Assembly: GCF_001418015.1 (NCBI RefSeq) | Contig: NZ_LIQG01000026.1 | Location: forward strand, 434,001 to 498,000 | Origin: Lacinutrix mariniflava | Lineage (GTDB): Bacteria; Bacteroidota; Bacteroidia; Flavobacteriales; Flavobacteriaceae | Reading direction: 5' to 3' | Length of the DNA: 64,000 nt | Shown here: one piece after another, positions 46,301-54,909 of the stretch | How the letters are laid out: each line of letters starts with the position of its first letter | Numbering within the stretch: position 1 is the first letter of the stretch | The notes under the pieces: model-generated | The model's database searches: none | Told to the model about the DNA's origin: nothing | Seen by the model: only the letters and a program-made list of their open reading frames with translations | Translations under genes and position numbers: made by a program

Positions 46301-46825
46301 AAACCAATTTAATTTTCCAGAAATGGCTGTAATTAAAATAATAAGCAACGGAATGGCTGCATATTTTAAATATTTAGCGTTTTTCTTGAAATTAATGGCT
46401 AGTTTAAAAGGAACTGGAGTTAATTCGGCAGATTTTTGATCGATACTTGCCAATAACAACTCAGAATCTGAATTTGTGTTTTTTAGCTGAAGTACATTCA
46501 ATAATTTATCATTAACCTCAGGAAAATGATTACCAATAAGTTGAGAAGCGTCTTCGAAATTTATTCCTTTTTGAAGTTTGAATAATTTTGCTAAAGGAAG
46601 CGCGATAAACTTAGAAAACAAGGCAATTTCGACAACTATAAACAACCAAAATAAAATGGTTCTTGCTATTGGACTAAGCCATAAAAAATGCTCTACTAGT
46701 AATGTAAAAAGTAAATACAACAGGCCAATACTAAAAAACAGAATCACACCTTTAATTAACTCATTAGTGTAATATTTTCTAATAAACTGCTCTAGTTTAG
46801 ATTGTATGTTTTTAAAATTGTTCAT
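43313..46825 (-). CDS. DUF4175 family large membrane protein
   Basis: 1170 aa. Three hydrophobic segments lie in the first ~170 residues (around 24-42, 50-75 and 155-172), then an all-beta periplasmic-type region (to ~490), then a very long Lys/Glu/Gln-rich coiled-coil (~490-800) and a Gly/Lys/Glu low-complexity tract (GDKPGDKPGDKPG and following, ~950-1030), ending in a helical tail. This layout matches DUF4175, a conserved Bacteroidota family without known function. The low-complexity tract creates long spurious open frames on both strands. Confidence 0.82.
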   Translation of the reverse strand: MNNFKNIQSKLEQFIRKYYTNELIKGVILFFSIGLLYLLFTLLVEHFLWLSPIARTILFWLFIVVEIALFSKFIALPLAKLFKLQKGINFEDASQLIGNHFPEVNDKLLNVLQLKNTNSDSELLLASIDQKSAELTPVPFKLAINFKKNAKYLKYAAIPLLIILITAISGKLNWFSDSYERVVNYQTAYEPPAPFQFFVLNEDLQAVENKEFRLIVKTAGDVVPENAQISFNNETYYLQQRGVGAFEYVFEQPKNNITFNLSANKVTSKPYTITVAPVPTLLGFDMVLNYPNYTNKRDEVLKSTGNAVVPTGTSITWKLRTKATDYATLYAKDTTQFKSNENGQFSIGKRVYRNLDYSIATSNKQLKDYENLAFNIQVVRDQYPELKLQSKVDSLDKQSLYFYGKVSDDYGLNKLQLVYYPTGKDTDKKIVPITISKSNFSEFVSAFPNNLDITEGTSYDLYFEVFDNDAVAKNKSTKSSVFSYRKRTADEEEKKQLQEQSETIQDLNKSLDNFDKQQEELEELSKTQKEKSELNFNDKKKFQNFMKRQKEQDKMMQKFNKKLQDNLEEFQKDNEEKDQFKEDLKERLKENEAQLKEDEKLIKELEELKDKINKEEFTAKLEKLAKKAKSQKRSLEQMLELTKRYYVSKKMEKIGNELDKLAKEQDKLANEKPKENTKEKQDELNKKFEDIQKQLDELEKDNKELKKPVDLPRDENKEDNVKEDQENASEELDKKEQSPSEEQKESQNGKAKKKQKAAAQKMKEMSMKMQAQMGQASKDALEEDIEMLRQILDNLVLFSFDEEKLMKQFRSIEVNHNEYATYLRKQKDLRTHFEHVDDSLFAMALRQPKISEEVNKEISDVYFNIDKAMAELSENNIYKGVASQQYTVTSANNLANFLSNALDQLQNAMGMPSPGQGQGEGGIPLPDIIMSQEELNKKMEEGTKKGESGKPKDGEGSEAGDKPGDKPGDKPGKGKKPGDKGEGGEEGENGKGGKGKKGKDGKGEGEGSGEGNGEGKGGQGKGQDGFNEDVNGELYKIYQQQQMIRQALEEKLAQDEKAGKGTSAEAKELLKQMEDVEGDLINNGFTNETLSKMNNIQHQLLKLEKAALEQGQESKRKSGRNKKEFSNNTNNQIPKAKEYFNTTEILNKQALPLQQIYKQKVQEYFKQKND

Positions 46826-47111
46826 TCCTTGTTCTTACTATAATCTGATAACAGCTAAAAATACAGTTTTATTTTTTTCTTTTAACAAATATGCATTAAA
46901 ACTTCTTCTATTGTAAAGAACGATCTCTTTTGTTTAAAAAAATTAAGATTATTACTTGTTACACTTAATCTATTGAAACTGTAATTTAATAAACTAAACT
47001 AAACGGTTTACAAATTAATTGTTTCATAACCACTTGATTATCATGACTTTTGATTTGTGGCGGAAACCGAAAAGCCAAAATTATAGAGTAGGTAAATTAA
47101 AACTATTAATC

Positions 47112-49136
47112 ATGAAAAAACAACAACTATTATTTTATCTGGCATTTATAATGTCGATAATGACACTGCAGGCACAAAACTCCTTTTGTGAGCAATTTAA
47201 CCAAAATGCAACAACAGGACTACAATATCCTGGATGCACAGGTACAGCCGTAAACAATGTCCTTGACAATTGGGGAACAATTAATGCTGGCCTTAAATAT
47301 CAAAACACCGGTAGCCAAAATGGAGCTGGAGATAATTTTTTAATTTTAGATGATGGAAGCTGTGGTAATGGTGGAAGTTGGGCATATAATTCTACTGATT
47401 ATTCGGGAAACTGGATGCAAATGGTTCAAGACGATGGATGTTTTTGTTATGATTTTAAATCGTTTCATGTTCAAGTTGGAACTCAAAACGGAAATTCTTT
47501 AAGAATATATAATGGCTCTGATCCACTTAATACAACGTTAATAGCAACTTTTGTATTAAGTATACCTTTAGATACAAGCTTAGGATGGGTAAGAATTTGT
47601 GCTCCTATAGGATTAAGTGATTCTTCAGGAAACCTTCCAAGTAATAGTGATGGGCAATGGGTAATAAATACTTCGAGTTCGTTAGATTGGGATAACTTAA
47701 TTACAAATGTAAAAGGAATAGGTTATTATATAGACGTTGGTAGCGGAAACGAAATATACGGTGTAGATAATATTTGTATAAGCGAAGACTGTGATAGTAC
47801 ATTAGTTGTAAACGAACCTACAAATGAAGGTTCATACTGCTGTGAAGGTGAAAATTTAGTAAAAAATGGAAACTTTGAATTTGGCGATACCGACTTTAAG
47901 AGTGAATACAACCAAACCACTGCAACATATCCTGGAGAATATGATGTAGTAACCTCTGCATCTAATTTTAATGCGTCTATTACAGACCATTCTTTTTGTG
48001 AAGATTCTACGTTATATGCTAATAACGAAAACTTTATGGTTGTAAATGGAAGAACGCAACAACCAACTGGAACAACATCTGTAATATGGGAACAGACCAT
48101 TTCTGTTAAACCTGAAAAAAACTATAAACTTTGTGCTAATTTTAAGAATATGCCACAATGTACTTTTGATATATTTCCAGAAATTCAAATTGAAATTAAT
48201 GGTGCATTATATCCTTGGACTAAAATTGATACGGATGCTACAAATCCTTGCGATTGGCAACAAATTTCTGAATGTTTTACAGGAAACGGCGAAGAACTAG
48301 TTGTAAAAATTCATTTAAAAGAAGATGGAAATGGAGATGGAAACGATTTAGCTATAGATGATATTTCTATACAAGAAAAACTAAATCAAGAACTTAGTTT
48401 AACGGTTCAAAATCAAGGATACCCACAACAAACTACAGCATCTATTAACAGTATTTCTAATACAGACGATGTGCTATTAGTTGGTGAACAATGCTTAGAA
48501 CAGACTAATGGAAATCAATATTACTGGTTTGTTTACGAGCTAACATCTTTCCCGTTTAACCCACCAATTGATAACTCTAATATGGCACCAAACTCTTGGT
48601 CTTGGTCTAGTAATTTAGGTGGTTTTAGTTCTCAAGGACTACCTGCATCATCAACAAATCCTGCATGGAGTTTAACTACAAACTTTCAAAATTATAATTT
48701 TGAAAACAATAAGTTATACGTTATTGGTATGTATGTTCCTTCTTGTTGCGAGAGTTGTTATGATGAGGCTTGGGCTTACCAATTAACATTAAATGGCGCA
48801 AAAACAAGCGGAACAAATGGTGATACTATTTTTACAAAAGAAGCTAGAGACTACTTAAGGTCTATGTTTAGAGAATTTAATCAAGATAATACGGAGTCTA
48901 TTGACGAAACAGGAGTTTTAAGTGTATATCCAAACCCGAGTAATAATGTAATAAATATAAAATCTAAACAGGCTATTAAATCTTATACTATTTTTGATAT
49001 GTTAGGAAAAAAAGTTATAGAGAATGTTACAGATAAGAAACAAATTAATGTTTCTAGTCTTCAAAGTAATATGTATTTTATAAATATTGAAACCGAAGAT
49101 GGAAACATACAATCACTAAAGTTTATAAAACAATAA
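47112..49136 (+). CDS. secreted protein with T9SS type A C-terminal sorting domain
   Basis: 674 aa from the ATG at 47112 (MKKQQLLFYLAFIMSIMTLQAQ, a signal peptide); a frame extending 31 codons upstream lacks signal features. The middle is Cys- and Gly-rich, with a jelly-roll-like carbohydrate-binding pattern (NLVKNGNFEFGDTDF ... LAIDDISIQE, residues ~245-425). The C-terminal ~75 residues (VLSVYPNPSNNVINI, YTIFDMLGKKVIEN, MYFINIETEDG, SLKFIKQ) are a type IX secretion signal. The 286 bp upstream hold no clear -7/-33 pair. It has its own UUCG-type terminator. Confidence 0.88.
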   Translation: MKKQQLLFYLAFIMSIMTLQAQNSFCEQFNQNATTGLQYPGCTGTAVNNVLDNWGTINAGLKYQNTGSQNGAGDNFLILDDGSCGNGGSWAYNSTDYSGNWMQMVQDDGCFCYDFKSFHVQVGTQNGNSLRIYNGSDPLNTTLIATFVLSIPLDTSLGWVRICAPIGLSDSSGNLPSNSDGQWVINTSSSLDWDNLITNVKGIGYYIDVGSGNEIYGVDNICISEDCDSTLVVNEPTNEGSYCCEGENLVKNGNFEFGDTDFKSEYNQTTATYPGEYDVVTSASNFNASITDHSFCEDSTLYANNENFMVVNGRTQQPTGTTSVIWEQTISVKPEKNYKLCANFKNMPQCTFDIFPEIQIEINGALYPWTKIDTDATNPCDWQQISECFTGNGEELVVKIHLKEDGNGDGNDLAIDDISIQEKLNQELSLTVQNQGYPQQTTASINSISNTDDVLLVGEQCLEQTNGNQYYWFVYELTSFPFNPPIDNSNMAPNSWSWSSNLGGFSSQGLPASSTNPAWSLTTNFQNYNFENNKLYVIGMYVPSCCESCYDEAWAYQLTLNGAKTSGTNGDTIFTKEARDYLRSMFREFNQDNTESIDETGVLSVYPNPSNNVINIKSKQAIKSYTIFDMLGKKVIENVTDKKQINVSSLQSNMYFINIETEDGNIQSLKFIKQ

Positions 49137-49198
49137 ATTTTAATATTGTGTCATCTAAAAAAGGTTGACCGTTTGTAATTTGAAAACACACATTAATT

Positions 49199-49232
49199 AA
49201 AACCGATTGAAGTTCGCTTCAATCGGTTTTTT
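49199..49232 (+). terminator. rho-independent terminator with UUCG tetraloop after the T9SS protein gene
   Basis: AACCGATTGAAG, loop TTCG, CTTCAATCGGTT: a perfect 12-bp stem with the stable UUCG loop followed by T6. Confidence 0.92.
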
Positions 49233-49258
49233 AATTTAATCTTAGTGTTCCGTTTTTT

Positions 49259-49288
49259 TTGTACTATACACATATCAACATATCTTTG
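49259..49288 (+). promoter_or_regulatory. Bacteroidota-type promoter of gltX
   Basis: TTG at 49259-49261 and TATCTTTG at 49281-49288 are separated by 19 bp, the canonical -33/-7 arrangement (TTTG-N19-TAnnTTTG). The -7 box ends 18 bp before the gltX ATG. This is the best promoter match in the window. Confidence 0.7.
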
Positions 49289-49306
49289 TAAATTAATTTA
49301 TACAAA

Positions 49307-50815
49307 ATGTCTAAAAACGTTCGTGTGCGTTTCGCACCAAGTCCAACAGGACCTCTACATATTGGAGGAGTAAGAACTGCTCTTTTTAACTATTTATTCG
49401 CTAAAAAACACAACGGAACTTTTGTGTTACGTATTGAAGATACAGACCAAAACCGTTATGTTGAAGGTGCCGAAAAATATATAGTAGATGCTTTAAACTG
49501 GTGTAATATTCCTTTTGATGAAGGACCAGGTAAAAATGAAAAATTTGGACCTTACAAACAAAGTGAACGTAAGCATTTATATAAGCAATATGCTGAACAA
49601 TTAATTGTTAGCGACAATGCTTATTATGCTTTTGATACTGCTGAAACTTTAGATGCTAAAAGAAAAGAATACGAAGCAAACAAACAGACTTTTATTTATA
49701 ATTGGCACAACCGTTTAGAGCTTAGTAACTCTTTATCGCTTTCTGCTGAAGAAGTACAGGCTAAATTAGATAATGGAGACGATTATGTTATTCGTTTTAA
49801 ATCGCCTCAAGACCAAACATTACGGCTTAAAGATATTATTCGAGGAGATATTAAAATAGATACTAATGTTTTAGACGATAAAGTTTTGTTTAAAAGTGAT
49901 GGTATGCCAACGTACCATTTAGCAAATATTGTAGATGATCATTTAATGGAAATCTCTCATGTTATTCGTGGTGAAGAATGGTTACCTTCTTTAGCATTAC
50001 ACATGCAATTGTATACTGCATTTGGTTGGGAAGCACCAGAATTTGCACATTTACCATTAATATTAAAACCAACAGGAAAAGGAAAATTAAGTAAGCGTGA
50101 TGGAGATAAATTAGGCTTTCCTGTATTTCCATTAGAATATACTTCTCCAGATGGAGACGTCTCTAAAGGTTATAAAGAAGAAGGTTATTTTGCAGATGCT
50201 GTTATTAATTTCTTAGCCTTTTTAGGATGGAATCCTGGTACAGAACAAGAGATTTTTAACTTAGATGAGCTTATTGAAGCTTTCGATTTAAAAAATGTGA
50301 GTAAATCTGGAGGAAAATTTAGTCCAGATAAAATAAAATGGTTTAACCACCATTATATGCAAGAGCAAAGTGATGATGAATTGGCTGAAGCTTTTCAAGC
50401 AAACCGTTCTGAATTAAAAAGTATTGATACAAGTTATATTGCAATGGTTGTAGCTTTAGTAAAAGAGCGTGCAACGTTTGTAAACGACTTTTGGGATTTA
50501 AGTAGCTTCTTCTTTGTTGCTCCAGAAAGCTTTGACGAAAAGGCCTCTAAAAAAGCATTTAAAGACGAAACTAAAGACTTAATGACGCAATTAGTGTCGA
50601 TAGTGTCTGCTATTGAAGATTTTGAAGTAGAAACACTTCAAACAGAAATAAAAGGTTGGATTACTGGAAACGATATTGGTTTTGGAAAAGTAATGATGCC
50701 TTTACGTTTAGCTTTAGTTGGCGCTTTACAAGGTCCAGATGTTTTTGATATTATGTACATGATTGGTAAAGCTGAAACGGTGAAGCGTATTGAGAAAGTG
50801 ATTTCAGTTTTATAA
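49307..50815 (+). CDS. gltX: glutamate--tRNA ligase
   Basis: 502 aa class I aminoacyl-tRNA synthetase. RFAPSPTGPLHIGGVRTALFNYLFAKK holds the HIGH-type motif (HIGG); RIEDTDQNRYVEGAE binds glutamate; GKLSKRDGDK is the KMSKS-type loop. The C-terminal helical anticodon domain is present. It charges tRNA-Glu. A separate GlnRS is encoded at the right end, so this enzyme is presumably discriminating. It has its own promoter and a shared terminator. Confidence 0.97.
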   Translation: MSKNVRVRFAPSPTGPLHIGGVRTALFNYLFAKKHNGTFVLRIEDTDQNRYVEGAEKYIVDALNWCNIPFDEGPGKNEKFGPYKQSERKHLYKQYAEQLIVSDNAYYAFDTAETLDAKRKEYEANKQTFIYNWHNRLELSNSLSLSAEEVQAKLDNGDDYVIRFKSPQDQTLRLKDIIRGDIKIDTNVLDDKVLFKSDGMPTYHLANIVDDHLMEISHVIRGEEWLPSLALHMQLYTAFGWEAPEFAHLPLILKPTGKGKLSKRDGDKLGFPVFPLEYTSPDGDVSKGYKEEGYFADAVINFLAFLGWNPGTEQEIFNLDELIEAFDLKNVSKSGGKFSPDKIKWFNHHYMQEQSDDELAEAFQANRSELKSIDTSYIAMVVALVKERATFVNDFWDLSSFFFVAPESFDEKASKKAFKDETKDLMTQLVSIVSAIEDFEVETLQTEIKGWITGNDIGFGKVMMPLRLALVGALQGPDVFDIMYMIGKAETVKRIEKVISVL

Positions 50816-50835
50816 AAAACAGAAATATATTGTAT

Positions 50836-50866
50836 AAAAAAAGCGAGCCAAATGGCTCGCTTTTTC
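50836..50866. terminator. bidirectional terminator between gltX and the M36 peptidase gene
   Basis: AGCGAGCC, 4-base loop, GGCTCGCT, with A-rich left and T5 right flanks, so it can end gltX and the convergent peptidase gene. Confidence 0.85.
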
Positions 50867-50885
50867 TTTTTACAAAATCTAATAT

Positions 50886-52709
50886 TTACTCTTTAATAAA
50901 TTTTAATACAGCATTTACTCCATTAAACTTAATAAAATAAGTTCCTGTAGAAAGATTAGAAACATCCATTGTATTAGCTGTTGTATTTATTGTTTGGTCT
51001 TTTACTTTTTGACCTAACATATTAAAAACACCAACGCTATAGTCTTCTTTTATATTCTTAAAAGTTATTACGCCTTTTGTAGGATTTGGAAATATTGAAA
51101 TAGTATTTACAGCAAACTCATCTACACTTAAACTACAGGTGTAAGCAGGTAAATTATAACCTTGGGCAGTAAACCTATTTGTTATTGCTAGAATATCGTC
51201 ACAAGTATAACCATGAGCAGTTCCCATATCTATTGCCGCTTGTCTTACTGCAATGGCAGCGTTTTGTTGGTTGGTTCCGCTATTAGTCATACCAAGACCT
51301 TCTAAAAAAGCTTTATCTGTTTTTTCACGACCTATATCTTCCCAAATTTCCATTAATGTCGTTGCCCACATTTGTCCATCTGTGTGAATTTGCCCTGTTA
51401 AATTTGTTGGATATTGTCCAGTATAAACAGTTGTTCTTCCTGGCCAACAAGCGTTGTGTCCATCCCATCCAAAAACCCAATTTCTAGCAGCATCACTAGC
51501 AGACCATTGTCCTAAACTTCTTTTATAAGAGTTAGCCCAATAATCTCCACTACCTTCACTTAAACCGTTTACTTGAGATAAACCTCCATTAGTAATCCAA
51601 TCGTGTAAACCGTGACCTAATTCGTGTAAAATTACATCGGCATCTTCTCCGTCGTCAACACAACCTTCACCAAAAGTTAATCTCTCTGAACCTTGAAAAT
51701 ATCGAGAGTTATCAGCACCATTCTGCCCTGATGGATCAGCTCTAACACCTGTATTGTATGCATTTGGCATTAAACCGATCCCTAATGTATTATTAATATA
51801 TCGCATGCTTTTATCAATATGATAATACACATTAACAGCCTCAAAACCATCTTGCTGTCTATTGAAATTAAATGTACTTGAAGACTGGCTAAAAAGGCCT
51901 TTAGATGGCGACTCGAAATCAACAATTTCTGCAAAAGGGCCAGTTAAAAAAAACTGTCCTCCTGTTTGAGTAATATCTAACAATGTTACAGATGTTCTAG
52001 CAGCATCTAAAGCTGCATTTGTCGCATCATTGCCATCTATATATTGCCCGCCATAAGCACTTGTAGTTGCTGTTAATGGATCTGTTTCGTAAACAAAACC
52101 ACTACCATTAATCAACATTATACTGTTTGTTTCAATAGCTCTTTCTTTCTTTTTATCTTTTTTGTCATTATAACTATGAGATCTATCAATTACACTTAGT
52201 ATTTCTCCTGTTTGCGCGTTTACCACAACTTCCCAACTTCCTAATGGTGTTTCCTTTGGTTCTATTGTTATAACATAAGCTAAAACAGTGGTTCCTGTTT
52301 TATTATAAATAAAAAGTTCTCTATTCTCAAAATCAACAACTCCAGCATTTAGGTTTATTAAAGCAATATCGAACGCTTGCTGTTCTGAAAGACTTGGTGT
52401 TATATTAATTGTTTCAATAGAAGCATCATAAGTACTCGCATGATAAGACACTTTTTTATTATTTGAAACATGAACAGTAACCTCAGCATTGAAAACCTGC
52501 ACTCCATTCATCATTTGATAAAAACGAAATGTTTCACCAGACAAACCAGCTCTGCTAAATTGCATATCCAACGTATGATTATCTTGAATATTTAATTCGT
52601 GCTTATTATTTTCTAACCAATTCCTCGCAATGGTTTCTTTTTCACTTTGTGCTAAAATTGTAACACAACTTAAAAGTGTAAATACGGTAAAAAGTAATTT
52701 ATTCTTCAT
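50886..52709 (-). CDS. secreted M36 (fungalysin)-type zinc metallopeptidase with T9SS sorting domain
   Basis: 607 aa. Signal peptide (ending TILAQ), an N-terminal FTP/PepSY-like propeptide region (to ~200), and a catalytic domain with HELGH (H362, H366) and the third zinc ligand in GLSEGSGDYW (E385), the pattern of M36/thermolysin-like enzymes. The last ~70 residues (VNTISIFPNPTKGVITF, VGVFNMLGQKVKDQ, TYFIKFNG, LKFIKE) are a type A T9SS sorting domain. It is an exported protease, probably for protein degradation outside the cell. Confidence 0.92.
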   Translation of the reverse strand: MKNKLLFTVFTLLSCVTILAQSEKETIARNWLENNKHELNIQDNHTLDMQFSRAGLSGETFRFYQMMNGVQVFNAEVTVHVSNNKKVSYHASTYDASIETINITPSLSEQQAFDIALINLNAGVVDFENRELFIYNKTGTTVLAYVITIEPKETPLGSWEVVVNAQTGEILSVIDRSHSYNDKKDKKKERAIETNSIMLINGSGFVYETDPLTATTSAYGGQYIDGNDATNAALDAARTSVTLLDITQTGGQFFLTGPFAEIVDFESPSKGLFSQSSSTFNFNRQQDGFEAVNVYYHIDKSMRYINNTLGIGLMPNAYNTGVRADPSGQNGADNSRYFQGSERLTFGEGCVDDGEDADVILHELGHGLHDWITNGGLSQVNGLSEGSGDYWANSYKRSLGQWSASDAARNWVFGWDGHNACWPGRTTVYTGQYPTNLTGQIHTDGQMWATTLMEIWEDIGREKTDKAFLEGLGMTNSGTNQQNAAIAVRQAAIDMGTAHGYTCDDILAITNRFTAQGYNLPAYTCSLSVDEFAVNTISIFPNPTKGVITFKNIKEDYSVGVFNMLGQKVKDQTINTTANTMDVSNLSTGTYFIKFNGVNAVLKFIKE

Positions 52710-52765
52710 TTTAAAAAACTTGAATTATTTATATAAAATACTATTTGCAAGTTAGTTACATTTTA

Positions 52766-53452
52766 TTAAAACGTAATCATGGCAGAGAAAGTAAGCATAG
52801 ACTGGTTACCATTAAACTTCTTATCACTTCCTAATAAGTCTAAATCATTATTAGAATTTAGAGCATTTAAGGTGTTTAAGAAACCATAAATATATTGGGC
52901 TTTAAACTTAATTATACTAAATCCTGCGGTTAAGCCTATTGCTCCATTTACATTAAAGTTTGAGATATCTGTAATATCGTTAGCTGTTAAAGCATTGTAA
53001 TTAGAAATTATAAAATTTTCTTGTTGGTCGTCTTTTAACTCAAGATCACTGTTGTATTGTAACATTGGTCCAAAATCTAACGTTAGGTAGCTTCCGGCTA
53101 ATTTAGCATGCCACAAAAAGGCAAGTTGTGCAGTAAAAACCTTGTATTCCAATTCTTTTGTAGATAAGTCTGTATTGCTTGTGCGTCCAGAAATTCCAAT
53201 AGTATTCTCTGAAAGTTGCATACCATAACTTGCGTTGTACCATTTGTGCGGAATGTCTACGGTAGCGCTCATTCCTCCAATCCATCCATCACCTTTTGTG
53301 GTTTGAAAATTATCTGTAATAATATCAAATTGCGTTAAGCCACCAAACAAACCGAAGCCGTTTTTAATGTCATAATTTTTATGTTGCGCAAAACTTTTTG
53401 TAACGAAACATAGCATAAGTGCTACTAATAAGGAAAGTTGTATTCTTTTCAT
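52766..53452 (-). CDS. outer-membrane beta-barrel protein
   Basis: 228 aa. A cleavable signal peptide (ending KSFAQ) is followed by alternating hydrophobic/polar strands (GFGLFGGLTQFDI, GWIGGMSATVDIP, AQLAFLWHAKL, LTAGFSIIKFKAQYIYGF) and a C-terminal MLTFSAMITF ending in Phe, as expected for an eight- to ten-strand barrel of the PorT-like/OMP_b-brl group. Function unknown. A TATATTTG box is 22 bp upstream of the ATG. Confidence 0.78.
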   Translation of the reverse strand: MKRIQLSLLVALMLCFVTKSFAQHKNYDIKNGFGLFGGLTQFDIITDNFQTTKGDGWIGGMSATVDIPHKWYNASYGMQLSENTIGISGRTSNTDLSTKELEYKVFTAQLAFLWHAKLAGSYLTLDFGPMLQYNSDLELKDDQQENFIISNYNALTANDITDISNFNVNGAIGLTAGFSIIKFKAQYIYGFLNTLNALNSNNDLDLLGSDKKFNGNQSMLTFSAMITF

Positions 53453-53474
53453 CTTTAATTTGGGTGTTTACGAG

Positions 53475-53482
53475 CAAATATA
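53475..53482 (-). promoter_or_regulatory. possible -7 box for the outer-membrane barrel gene
   Basis: TATATTTG on the minus strand matches TAnnTTTG. The short divergent gap (108 bp) also has to serve the plus-strand SPFH gene, for which no box is seen. Confidence 0.4.
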
Positions 53483-53560
53483 ACTTAATTTAGTATTTCA
53501 ATTTTTATAAACCTTAAAAGCTGAAAGCTTGGCTTTTATCTAACCATTTAAAAAACTGTT

Positions 53561-54505
53561 ATGGGAAAAATTATTCTTATTCCGATTATACTTTTCGGTC
53601 TTATCATTTTAATTTCGGGAATATTTACTGTAAAACAACAAACTGCAGCTATTGTAGAGCGTTTTGGTAAATTTCTTAGTATTCGTCAATCTGGATTACA
53701 ATTTAAAATTCCGATTGTAGATAAAATTTCAGGGCGTTTAAGTTTAAAAATTCAACAATTAGATGTTATTGTAGAAACAAAAACTAAAGATGATGTATTT
53801 GTACGTTTAAAAGTTTCTGTACAATACAAAGTTATTAGAGATAAAGTTGAGGATGCTTTTTACAAATTAGATTATCCGCATGATCAAATTACCTCTTATG
53901 TATTTGATGTTGTACGTGCAGAAGTACCAAAAATGATACTTGATGATGTGTTTTTACGTAAAGATGATGTTGCCATTGCAGTAAAATCTGAACTTAACGA
54001 AGCAATGTCTGACTATGGTTACGATATTATTAAAACCTTAGTTACAGATATCGATCCAGATGCACAAGTAAAGGAGGCAATGAACAGAATTAATGCTGCA
54101 GATAGAGAAAAAACTGCTGCACAATATGAAGGTGATGCTGCAAGAATTTTAATTGTTGAAAGAGCAAAAGCTGAAGCAGAAAGTAAACGTTTACAAGGAC
54201 AAGGTATTGCAGACCAACGTCGTGAAATTGCACGTGGTTTAGAAGAATCTGTAGAAGTGCTTAATAAAGTTGGTATTAACTCTCAAGAAGCTTCTGCTTT
54301 AATTGTAGTTACACAACATTATGATACTTTACAAGCTATTGGTAGCGCAACTAATAGTAACTTAATTTTATTACCTAATACACCTCAAGCAGGAAGTAAT
54401 ATGTTAAACGATATGGTTGCTAGTTTTGCTGCTAGTAACGAAATTGGTGAAGCCATGAAAGAGGCTAAGCTTAATAAAGAGAATAATAAGTTAGATAAAG
54501 AATAA
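53561..54505 (+). CDS. SPFH/Band 7 (stomatin/QmcA-like) membrane protein
   Basis: 314 aa. One N-terminal hydrophobic segment (ILIPIILFGLIILISGIFTV), then the Band 7 domain (QQTAAIVERFGKFLSIRQSGLQFKIP, DDVFVRLKVSVQYKV) and a coiled coil rich in Ala/Glu (AAQYEGDAARILIVERAKAEAESKRLQGQG). Such proteins oligomerise into membrane microdomain scaffolds and often partner FtsH or NfeD proteins; no NfeD gene is adjacent. It ends at a strong terminator shared with the next gene. Confidence 0.93.
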   Translation: MGKIILIPIILFGLIILISGIFTVKQQTAAIVERFGKFLSIRQSGLQFKIPIVDKISGRLSLKIQQLDVIVETKTKDDVFVRLKVSVQYKVIRDKVEDAFYKLDYPHDQITSYVFDVVRAEVPKMILDDVFLRKDDVAIAVKSELNEAMSDYGYDIIKTLVTDIDPDAQVKEAMNRINAADREKTAAQYEGDAARILIVERAKAEAESKRLQGQGIADQRREIARGLEESVEVLNKVGINSQEASALIVVTQHYDTLQAIGSATNSNLILLPNTPQAGSNMLNDMVASFAASNEIGEAMKEAKLNKENNKLDKE

Positions 54506-54531
54506 GATAACTCTAGCTTAAATAAGCTTTA

Positions 54532-54568
54532 TAAAAAAACCAGAAGTAACTACTTCTGGTTTTTTTTT
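54532..54568. terminator. bidirectional terminator overlapping the 3' end of the 67-aa gene
   Basis: AACCAGAAGT, 4-base loop, ACTTCTGGTT with A6 and T9 flanks. It terminates the SPFH gene and, in the other direction, the small gene whose stop codon (54550-54552) lies inside the hairpin. Confidence 0.88.
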
Positions 54569-54753
54569 GCTTTATCTAATATGGTTTGTAAACTATCTAA
54601 ATAGTTTTCTAGATCTTGTTTTTCTACTTCCGGGTTTTCCTTTGATGGAATGGTTTGAGGAATTTCATCTAAATGTTCGTAAACTTCAGGAAATTTAGTT
54701 TCAATCTCTCTTGTTATCGTACTAATTTTAGTAAGCAGTTCTCTGTTTTTCAT
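54550..54753 (-). CDS. 67-aa conserved-looking small helical protein
   Basis: 67 aa, charged, no signal peptide: RELLTKISTITREIETKFPE ... NPEVEKQDLENYLDSLQTILDKAKKNQK, predicted two helices with a Pro-rich middle. No family is recognised. It ends inside the terminator hairpin, so the last codons form one arm of the stem. The AT-rich 156 bp upstream (54754-54909) shows no promoter pair or hairpin that I can support. Confidence 0.65.
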   Translation of the reverse strand: MKNRELLTKISTITREIETKFPEVYEHLDEIPQTIPSKENPEVEKQDLENYLDSLQTILDKAKKNQK

Positions 54754-54909
54754 AATTTAAATATTTCTACTTAATTTATAAAAAAAATGCCTTCAAATAA
54801 AGTTTTAGCTGTTAATTAATACTTAAAAATTAATCATTAATACCTTGAATTTCAGTATTTAAAAAAATATAATTAATTTAACTTCTATTGTATTAGTATA
54901 ATATCTCTA

